64,000 bases of DNA from DAOMFM01 sp035429825 (GTDB taxonomy: Bacteria; Acidobacteriota; Blastocatellia; UBA7656; JADIYM01): the NCBI GenBank assembly GCA_044224215.1, contig JBGAKX010000006.1:1-64000 (forward strand). Direction: 5' to 3'. The translations under genes were made by a program, and so were the position numbers. The notes under the pieces are model-generated. The model ran no database searches and was not told the DNA's origin. It saw only the letters and a list, made by a program, of their open reading frames with translations. Position 1 is the stretch's first letter. Each line of letters starts with the position of its first letter. Of the stretch, positions 43,160 through 49,910 are shown one piece after another.

Positions 43160-43216
43160 GTGCCCGGGGGGTAGTTTGGCCCATATCGTGGTGTTTTCCG
43201 CCCCCCGACACCTGTT

Positions 43217-44632
43217 ATGACCCAGATCGAGCCTGCATCCGTCCTCGTCATCGACGACGACCAGACCATTCGTGAGCTGCTCAACGAGTCGCTTGCGGAA
43301 GACGGGTTCATGGTCGAGAGCGCCCCGAGCGCCGAGGATGCGCTCGTCAAGGTGCGTCAGACGCCGTACGACGCGATCGTCACGGACCTGAATCTTCCCG
43401 GGCTGCGCGGCACCGAAGTCGTCCGACAGGCACTGACGCTCTTTCCCGACACGGTCATCGTCGTGATGACCGGCGCCGGCTCGGTGTCAGCCGCCGTCGA
43501 GTGCATGAAGCTCGGTGCGTACGATTTTCTGAGCAAGCCGTTCGACATCGACGTGCTGACGGACCTGATCCGCGGCGCGATCAACGTGCGCGCCGAGCGT
43601 GCGATGCGGCCGACGCGAGTCACGGGACCGCTCGAGATGCCGGCGCATCTGACGGGTCCGAGCGCGGACGACCGCAACATGATCGGCGAGAGCGAGGCGA
43701 TGCGCGAGGTCTTTGACCTGATCGAGATCGTCGCCCGCAGCAACTCGACCGTGCTCGTCACGGGCGAGACCGGAACCGGCAAGGAGCTCGTCGCACGCGC
43801 GCTGCACGCGCGGAGTCGGCGCAACAAGGGGCCGTTTGTCTCGCTCAATTGCGCCGCGGTGCCCGAGACGCTGCTCGAGGACGAGCTGTTTGGGCACGTG
43901 CGCGGGGCGTTCACGGGCGCGCAGGCCGCGCGGGCGGGACGTTTCGAACAGGCCCAGCACGGAACGCTGTTTCTCGACGAGATCGGCTGCATCAACCTTC
44001 AGGTGCAGGCTAAGCTGCTCAGAGTGCTGCAGGAGCGCGAGGTCGAGCGCCTTGGCAGCTCCCAGACGATCAAGTGCGACGTCCGCATCATCGCAGCGAC
44101 CAGCGCCGATCTCGAGGCGATGATCGAGGAGGGGACGTTCCGGCGCGATTTGTACTACCGGCTGAACGTGATTCCAACCAAACTGCCGGCCCTCAGACAG
44201 CGTCGCGAGGACATCCCGCACCTGGTCCGCCACTTTGTCGCAAAGTACTGTGAGGATTTGGGTTTCGAGGAGCAGCAGGTATCGCATCTGGCGATCAAGC
44301 GGCTCATGCAGTACGACTGGCCGGGAAACGTACGCGAGCTCGAGAATGCCATCGAGCGGGCCGTCGTGCTGAGCCGCGGCCGAGGCGAGATCCTGCACAC
44401 CGACCTCCCGATGGAGGTCAGCGGTGCGCCGCTTCCGGACCTCCTCAACCAGATCCATCTTCCCGAGGGGGGCATCAACATGGAGGACGTCGTGGCGAGC
44501 ATCGAGCGCGAACTGCTCCGCCAGAGCCTCCAGATGGCGGGCGGTAATCAGAGCCAGGCGGCGGAGCTCCTCGGCCTGAAACGGACGACGTTTCTCGACA
44601 AGTTGAAGAGGCTGCGTCTCGCGGACGACTGA
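43217..44632 (+). CDS. NtrC-family sigma54-dependent response regulator
   Basis: This 471-residue protein has a complete receiver (D13-D15 acidic cluster, phospho-Asp D57 in VTDLNLPG, Thr in VVMTGAG, Lys in LSKPF). The AAA+ domain has Walker A GETGTGKELVAR, the sigma54-contact loop GAFTGA and Walker B GGT-like FLDEIG. The C-terminal Fis-type HTH reads GNQSQAAELLGLKRTTFLDK. It activates sigma54 promoters in response to an unlinked histidine kinase, since none is in the window. Unlike the AAA protein at 36.8 kb, all catalytic motifs are intact. A TonB-family block follows downstream. Confidence 0.95.
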   Translation: MTQIEPASVLVIDDDQTIRELLNESLAEDGFMVESAPSAEDALVKVRQTPYDAIVTDLNLPGLRGTEVVRQALTLFPDTVIVVMTGAGSVSAAVECMKLGAYDFLSKPFDIDVLTDLIRGAINVRAERAMRPTRVTGPLEMPAHLTGPSADDRNMIGESEAMREVFDLIEIVARSNSTVLVTGETGTGKELVARALHARSRRNKGPFVSLNCAAVPETLLEDELFGHVRGAFTGAQAARAGRFEQAQHGTLFLDEIGCINLQVQAKLLRVLQEREVERLGSSQTIKCDVRIIAATSADLEAMIEEGTFRRDLYYRLNVIPTKLPALRQRREDIPHLVRHFVAKYCEDLGFEEQQVSHLAIKRLMQYDWPGNVRELENAIERAVVLSRGRGEILHTDLPMEVSGAPLPDLLNQIHLPEGGINMEDVVASIERELLRQSLQMAGGNQSQAAELLGLKRTTFLDKLKRLRLADD

Positions 44633-44671
44633 CGCCGGCCGCGTTGCGCCGCCGATGCCGAAACGGGCGAA

Positions 44672-44700
44672 TTGACGGCCCTTTCAGGGGCTGTTACTTT
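44672..44700 (+). promoter_or_regulatory. Sigma70-type promoter upstream of the small membrane protein/TonB block
   Basis: TTGACG (44672-44677) and TACTTT (44695-44700) are separated by 17 bp, about 80 bp before the ATG at 44782. An alternative -10 TTTAAT lies 3 bp further. No sigma54 -24/-12 element was seen here despite the adjacent NtrC gene. Confidence 0.55.
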
Positions 44701-44781
44701 AATGATGACTGATTGTTAGATTTTGCCGGCGGACCCGTTTCTACGGTAGTCCCGGAGCCTGAAGGAGCCTGAGCGTTTCGA

Positions 44782-44988
44782 ATGTCTTACGAAGAGTACA
44801 ACAACACAGCAAACAAGATTTTCTGGGCCGTTTTCGCCGCGGTGGTGACCGTCGGCATCGTCTACGCAGCGTCGGTCGGAAACCTGAAGCCGTCTGAGAC
44901 CTTTGTCGTCGGCCTGCTCTGTGCCGTGTCGATCGGGGGTCTTGCGTATCTGGACATCAACCCGGCCTTCCATCATCCGCGCGAGTAA
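44782..44988 (+). CDS. Small two-helix membrane protein, unknown function
   Basis: This 68-residue protein has two hydrophobic helices (IFWAVFAAVVTVGIVYAASV and TFVVGLLCAVSIGGLAYLD) joined by a short polar loop, with a tail HHPRE. It has its own candidate promoter and is followed after 108 bp by the first TonB-family gene. I do not recognise the family; its conservation cannot be judged, but codon use and clean boundaries suggest a real gene. It may be an accessory of the TonB system. Confidence 0.65.
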   Translation: MSYEEYNNTANKIFWAVFAAVVTVGIVYAASVGNLKPSETFVVGLLCAVSIGGLAYLDINPAFHHPRE

Positions 44989-45096
44989 CACGCGTTGCGG
45001 TAGTGGAGTCTTCCGGAACGGCGAACGCGGGGAGGGCGAACGGTCTCTAAGAACTGGAGACTTTGGAAACGCCCTGTATCTGGAGAAAGAAGGAAC

Positions 45097-46221
45097 ATGA
45101 CGCCCGACAACACACTGTTTGGGGACGTGATGCTCAAGCGTGAGAGCATCTTCAGCCGAATCTTTGGCAATCTTGCATCCATTCTCGAACCCTCGACCGG
45201 TGGAGGCGACGTTCCGACCGATTCGCCTGTACATTTCCAGCAGTTGAAGGACGAGAGCGTCTTTTCGCGGCTTTCCGAACAGTTGGGCTTTGCGTTTGGC
45301 GAATTGCGGCGGGATCCCGCCGGATTCATGAAGGTGCTGGTCTCGCCGGACGAGAGCAATCCCGATCAGATCAAGACGCGCCAGGCGGCCTGGGCGCTCA
45401 CGGTTGCGGTTCCCGTGCTCGCGATTGGCGCGCTGATGCTCGGCATTCTCGCGTATCTCCTGATCTTTGGCCGTCCCGTGCTGCCGGGTGGAGAGATCGC
45501 GCAGAATCCCGAATACGACATCCAGGAGATCAACGTCCCGGTCGACATGCCAAAGGCGGACGACCGGTCGGGCGGTGGCGGCGGCGGCGGTCGCAAGGAA
45601 GTGACGCCCCCGATGAAGGGCAAGCTCCCGACCGCGACGCTCCAGGATCCGATCCTCGCGCCGACGACGCATCCGACATTGACGCCTCCGTCGCTCCCCG
45701 TGATGCCGACGATCAAGGCCGATCCGCGGATCATTCCGCCGAACCCGGACCCGAACTCGATCGGCGACCCGAACGGAATCGCGGGACCGCCGTCTGACGG
45801 CCCCGGCGAAGGAAACGGAATCGGCACAGGCAAGGGCGGCGGCGTAGGCTCCGGCAAGGGCATCGGCGCGGGTCCCGGCGAAGGCTGGAACGTTGGCGGC
45901 GGTCAGCCCGGCCTCGGCGGCGGCGATCGCAACGCGAATGACCGTGCCGTCGCGACCAAGGCCCGAATCCTCAACAGCCCGCGACCGAACTACACGGAGC
46001 AGGCTCGTCAGAACAAGACGCAGGGCAACGTGGTCGTGCGCGCGCTTCTCGGCGCCGATGGACGCGTGAAGTCGGCAAGCGTCGTGCGCGGACTGCCTGA
46101 CGGTCTGAACGAGAAGGCGATCGAGGCGGTCTATCGCCTCAGCTTCTCGCCCGCGCGAAACGCGTCCGGGAACCCAGTCGATTCAACCATTACGGTCAGT
46201 GTGAACTTCACAATCAGGTGA
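45097..46221 (+). CDS. TonB-family energy-transducer protein 1
   Basis: The 374-residue protein has a cytosolic N-terminal region (about 1-100), one membrane helix (WALTVAVPVLAIGALMLGIL), then a Pro/Gly-rich linker with long runs of Gly (about residues 160-285), and a C-terminal TonB-like domain with NYTEQARQNKTQGNVVVRAL and AIEAVYRLSFSPARNASGNP. The YTEQAR..QGxV pattern is the TonB C-terminal motif. The roughly 95-residue cytosolic part before the helix is larger than in classical TonB. A Shine-Dalgarno GAAGGAAC precedes the ATG. It overlaps the second TonB gene (GTGA). Confidence 0.85.
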   Translation: MTPDNTLFGDVMLKRESIFSRIFGNLASILEPSTGGGDVPTDSPVHFQQLKDESVFSRLSEQLGFAFGELRRDPAGFMKVLVSPDESNPDQIKTRQAAWALTVAVPVLAIGALMLGILAYLLIFGRPVLPGGEIAQNPEYDIQEINVPVDMPKADDRSGGGGGGGRKEVTPPMKGKLPTATLQDPILAPTTHPTLTPPSLPVMPTIKADPRIIPPNPDPNSIGDPNGIAGPPSDGPGEGNGIGTGKGGGVGSGKGIGAGPGEGWNVGGGQPGLGGGDRNANDRAVATKARILNSPRPNYTEQARQNKTQGNVVVRALLGADGRVKSASVVRGLPDGLNEKAIEAVYRLSFSPARNASGNPVDSTITVSVNFTIR

Positions 46222-47288
46222 ACGCCCACGCAAACGTGTCGAACGTGCACAGGGGGGCCGGCGACGGCCCCCCTGTCGCCGTTCACGCGAGTTTTCACGA
46301 CGAGCCGTGGCTCGGTCCGCTTCCGGAGCCCAGCCTGATCGATCGTCTTCGCGCGAGCTGGAGCCTCGAGGCGCTGATCCCTGCGTTCGACCGAGACCGC
46401 ATCGAGGAGCCCGAGTGGCGCCCCGCAGGAATCATCACGTTCGTCATCCACGTCGCGCTCATCGCTGGAATCATCGTTCTGAGCACGCTCGGGATCGGCA
46501 GGTTCGTGGAGCAGCCGCGAACTCCCGTCACGTGGCTCGAGCCCGGCGTTCGCGAACCGGCGCCGCAGGACACCACGGGAGGCGGCGCGCCGAGCGACGA
46601 TCCTGGATTGGGCGATGACGGAGGAGGCGGCAGCAACACGATGCCGAAGCCGGCTACCGCAGGCGCACCGCCGGCGATGAAACCGTCGCCGCCGATCGTA
46701 CTGCCGGTCATCAAGCCGTCCGTGACGCCCCCGGCTTTGCCGGTGGATCCTGCGGTGCAGGGACCTACGTATGCGCCTTCGACCACGGATCCTGTGGGAA
46801 TCCAGGCGCCGACGCCGCCGGGCGATCCGTCGGCCGGAAACAATGGCGGCGCCGGCGTTGGCAACGGTCAGGGAAACGGCGGCGGTGGCGGCAACGGCCC
46901 CGGCGGCGGTTCGGGCCCCGGCGGGCCTGGCGGCGGTCGTCCCGCTCCGAATGGCGGCGGCCAGGGCAATTCCGGCGGACCAACCGTCGGCCCGAACGAG
47001 GGCCCCGGACCGGGTGTCGCCAACCGCGGCGTGCGGATCGCCTTCAAGTCCAGGGTGATACCGACCAAGGCGATGATCGACACCGGGACGTTTGGGACCG
47101 TCACGATACGGGTCACCGTCGGACCGGATGGCCGGATCATCAGCTATGCTCCGGTCCAGGGGCTTGCGAACGGCGGGACGCAAGCCGCGATCGAAGCGCT
47201 GCTGCGATGCAAGTTCCTGCCGGCGATCCAGAACGGTCAGTACGTGACCGAGAAGATTCTCGTCAACTTTCCAGTCACCATGCAGTGA
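46218..47288 (+). CDS. TonB-family energy-transducer protein 2
   Basis: The 356-residue protein starts at a GTG overlapping the previous stop. It has a cytosolic N-terminus (about 75 residues), one membrane helix (GIITFVIHVALIAGIIVLST), an exceptionally Gly-rich linker (about 215-260, GGGG/GPGG repeats) and a C-terminal TonB-like domain with IDTGTFGTVTIRVTVGPDGR and AAIEALLRCKFLPAI. Compared with TonB 1 the YxxxAR motif before the strand is weaker. The pair suggests two transducers for different receptors, such as the large Oar protein. No ExbB/ExbD are in the window. Confidence 0.82.
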   Translation: MNAHANVSNVHRGAGDGPPVAVHASFHDEPWLGPLPEPSLIDRLRASWSLEALIPAFDRDRIEEPEWRPAGIITFVIHVALIAGIIVLSTLGIGRFVEQPRTPVTWLEPGVREPAPQDTTGGGAPSDDPGLGDDGGGGSNTMPKPATAGAPPAMKPSPPIVLPVIKPSVTPPALPVDPAVQGPTYAPSTTDPVGIQAPTPPGDPSAGNNGGAGVGNGQGNGGGGGNGPGGGSGPGGPGGGRPAPNGGGQGNSGGPTVGPNEGPGPGVANRGVRIAFKSRVIPTKAMIDTGTFGTVTIRVTVGPDGRIISYAPVQGLANGGTQAAIEALLRCKFLPAIQNGQYVTEKILVNFPVTMQ

Positions 47289-47309
47289 GACCCCGAACGC
47301 CCTGTCCGT

Positions 47310-48610
47310 TCACCCGCGCGCATCGCGCAGCCACGCCGCAACACTCGCCCGATCCACAGCAACCTGCTCCCCGGTCTTCAGCGTCTTGATTGCGACGGTT
47401 CCCTGAGCCGCCTCGTCGGGTCCGACAAGCGCAACGTGCGCGTACCCGCGCGAATCAGCGTACTTGAACTGCTTTCCGACCTTGTCGAGATCGGGGAACA
47501 GATCCACGCACAGCCCGGCGTCGCGCAACTCACGCGCAAGCTTGAGCGACTCGACGAGCAGCGATTCGTTCCACACACCGACCATGACGTCGGCGACGGG
47601 TCCAACATCGCCGAACATCCCGCGCTCTTCCATCACGACGATGATCCGCTCGAGCCCGAGCGAGAATCCGCACGCCGGAATCGGGCGCCCGAGAAACATC
47701 CCGACGAGGTTGTCGTACCGTCCGCCGCCACCGAGCGAGCCGGCAAGGTCCGCTACCGAGATCTCGAAGATCGCCCCGGTGTAGTAGCTCAGCCCGCGCG
47801 CGAGAAATGGGTCGACCTTCAGAAACCTGCCTGCACGTGTTTCGTCAGAGAGCTCGAGCAACCGGCGGAGATCCGCCACGCCCGCCGAACCGCGCTCGGA
47901 ACCAGCCAGCCGCTCGCCGAGCGCATTGAGCACCGCATCATTATCACCTTCGTCAAACTGCACCGACGCGATCAACCGATCCGCCACCTCGGTGGACACG
48001 CCGCGACCCTCGAGCTCTGCTCGCACGCCGCAGGGATGCCGGCCGATTCGATCAGACCCGCCAGAATCCCGCGATGGTTCAGGCGGATCGCAAAGTCCGT
48101 GAAGCCGAGCGTCTCGAGCACCTCCGCTACCGCCGACGTGACCTCTGTCTCGACCGCCAGCGACTCGCTGCCGACGACGTCGACGTCGCACTGGTAGAAC
48201 TCGCGGAACCTGCCGCGCTGTGGACGGTCGGCGCGCCAGACAGGCTGTATCTGATAGCGCTTGAAGTATTTCGGGAGCTCGTGCTGATACTCTGCCACGA
48301 CGCGAGCGAGCGGCACCGTCAGATCGTAGCGCAACGCCATGTCGGCGACGTCGTTCTCGGTCGCGGTTCCCGACGCGAGCGCTTCCTCGATCTTGCGGCC
48401 GCGGTGCATGACCTTGAAGACAAGCTGGTCGCCTTCGTCGCCGTACTTCCCAAGAAGCACCTCGAGGCGTTCGCATGCCGGCGTCTCGAGCGGTTCGAAT
48501 CCGTACGACCGGTAGACCCGCTCGATCGTGTCGACGACGTGTCGGCGTCTGAGCATCTGCCGGGGCAGCAGATCGCGCATGCCCTTGGCGGGCTTGGTGT
48601 TCGCTTGCAA
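47310..48610 (-). pseudogene. hisS: Histidyl-tRNA synthetase with internal deletion and frameshift
   Basis: The first frame holds KPAKGMRDLLPRQML, YDLTVPLARVVAEY (motif 2 region), RYQIQPVWRADRPQRGRFRE and FYQCDVDVVG, ending after NHRGILAGLIESAGIP. The second frame holds GVRAELEGRGVSTEVADRLI, LARGLSYYTGAIFEIS (HisA region), GGGGRYDNLVG and the anticodon-binding domain to the end. The stretch that normally joins them (the VAVDKLDKIG segment, about 15-18 residues) is missing near 48020-48040 and the frame changes. The start is probably TTG 48610 (GAGG upstream), because the frame before it is a repeat. The gene is essential in general, so sequence error or another copy should be considered. Confidence 0.8.
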
Positions 48611-48625
48611 GAAAACCTCGAAACG

Positions 48626-48691
48626 GCCGCAAATTTCCGCAAATAAACGCAAAGCATAGCTTATTTGCGTTCATCTGCGAAAATCTGCGGC
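48626..48691. repeat. 66-bp imperfect palindrome of CGCAAAT-type units upstream of hisS
   Basis: Two 28-nt arms (48626-48653 and 48664-48691) match 24 of 28 positions when one is reverse-complemented; all four mismatches are transitions, so the RNA stem keeps G-U pairs. Within each arm short units CCGCAAAT, CCGCAAAT, ACGCAAA or CGCAGAT repeat every 10-11 nt. This CGCAGAT/AACGCAAAT-type repeat resembles short intergenic repeats I recall from several bacterial phyla. It starts beyond the hisS start on one side and ends at the stop of the 81-residue gene on the other. Confidence 0.6.
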
Positions 48692-48936
48692 TACTCTTCC
48701 GGGTCTTTGAAGCAACCGCGGTCGCTGCGACATGCTGCCGGATGCGCGAGCACGTCGTCCGGTCCGACCGTCTCCATAGTCGACAGACACCAGTACACGG
48801 CGGTCGTCGACACACCCGATTGCCAGGGCGCCGGATCCGACGCGTCGCCGATCAGCCCACCGAAGGCCGTCTTTGTGCGCAGCAACCGGCAGACGACCGG
48901 CAACGACACACGCGGCGAGTCTTCGGCAACACTCAT
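48691..48936 (-). CDS. 81-residue Cys-containing protein at the end of the PaoABC-like operon
   Basis: The start ATG overlaps the stop of the FAD-subunit gene (ATGA), indicating translational coupling. The protein has four cysteines (16, 50, 69, 75), the last two in HPAACRSDRGCFK, and a well-ordered sequence including TAFGGLIGDASDPAPW and TTAVYWCLSTMETVG. I do not recognise a family. The cysteine pattern and position suggest a small metal- or redox-active accessory of the molybdoenzyme; that is inference. It terminates right at the palindromic repeat. Confidence 0.6.
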   Translation of the reverse strand: MSVAEDSPRVSLPVVCRLLRTKTAFGGLIGDASDPAPWQSGVSTTAVYWCLSTMETVGPDDVLAHPAACRSDRGCFKDPEE

Positions 48937-49910
48937 ACCGACGCTCCGGCTGCCTGGATGGTTCGTCGGACCAGCGCCTCGGCGATCGCGACCTTGTAGC
49001 CGTTGTGCGCGAGTGGCGTGGCGCCGGCAACTGCTGCCCTGGCTGCGTCAGCTATCGTCGCGTTGTCGAGCGTCTTTCCGTTGAGCGCCGCTTCGGCGCC
49101 TCGCGCACGCCACGGAATCGGCGCGACGGCGCCAAGCACGACGGACGCCGACCGGCAGACGCTCCCGTTCATCTCGAGAACGACCGCGACCTCGCCGATC
49201 GGCCAGTCGAACGACTCCTTCTCGCCGAGCTTTGTGTATGCCGAGACCGCGCCGGATGCAGGCGCAGGCACGACGATTGCCGTGATCAGCTCGGCCGTGC
49301 CGAGCGTGTTCTCTCTCGTGACGTCCTGTTCGGGCGTGCTGAAGAAGTCCTCGATCGCGACTTCACGAGCCCCCGAACGGCCCGTGATCTCGAGCTTTGC
49401 ATGCAGTGCCACGAGTGCCGTTGCGGTGGCCGACGGGTGCACGATGGCGCATGGCTGGTTGCCGAAGATCGCGTGATACTGGTTTTCGCCCTCCTGGGCA
49501 AAACAGTGGTCGCCGCCCTTCTTCAGGCAGTTGAACTGCTCGGAACGGAAATACCAGCAGCGCGGCCGCTGCAGCAGGTTTCCGCCGAGCGTCGCCATGT
49601 TGCGGATCTGCGGTGTCGCCGCGTGCCCAGCCGCCTCCGCGAGCACGAGCGCGCGTTTGCGCACCTCGTCATCCGACGAAAGCCGGTCGAGCGTCACGAG
49701 CGGTCCGATCCGCAGCGCCCCGGCATCGGTCGTGGCAATCTTGTCCAACCCCTTGATGTTGCGGATGTTGACGAGCCGGGATGGCGTTGCGAGACCCTCC
49801 TTCATCAGGTCCAGGAGATCGATGCCGCCAGCCTTCACGGCGGTCGTCCCATCGAGCGCAGCAAGCGCCTCGTCTACGGTTCGCGCGTCGGTCCACGAGA
49901 ATGCGTTCAT
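48933..49910 (-). CDS. PaoB/YagS-like FAD-binding subunit of aldehyde/xanthine oxidoreductase
   Basis: This 325-residue protein has the PCMH-type FAD domain (TAVKAGGIDLLDLMKEG, RIGPLVTLDRLSS, AAGHAATPQIRNMATLGGN) and the extra loop RCWYFRSEQFNCLKKGGDHC with three to four Cys that bind a [4Fe-4S] cluster in PaoB-type subunits. It transfers electrons from the molybdenum centre. The start ATG 49910 overlaps the end of the molybdenum-subunit gene. Here the subunit order is Fe-S, Mo, FAD; in E. coli paoABC it is Fe-S, FAD, Mo. Confidence 0.9.
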   Translation of the reverse strand: MNAFSWTDARTVDEALAALDGTTAVKAGGIDLLDLMKEGLATPSRLVNIRNIKGLDKIATTDAGALRIGPLVTLDRLSSDDEVRKRALVLAEAAGHAATPQIRNMATLGGNLLQRPRCWYFRSEQFNCLKKGGDHCFAQEGENQYHAIFGNQPCAIVHPSATATALVALHAKLEITGRSGAREVAIEDFFSTPEQDVTRENTLGTAELITAIVVPAPASGAVSAYTKLGEKESFDWPIGEVAVVLEMNGSVCRSASVVLGAVAPIPWRARGAEAALNGKTLDNATIADAARAAVAGATPLAHNGYKVAIAEALVRRTIQAAGASV

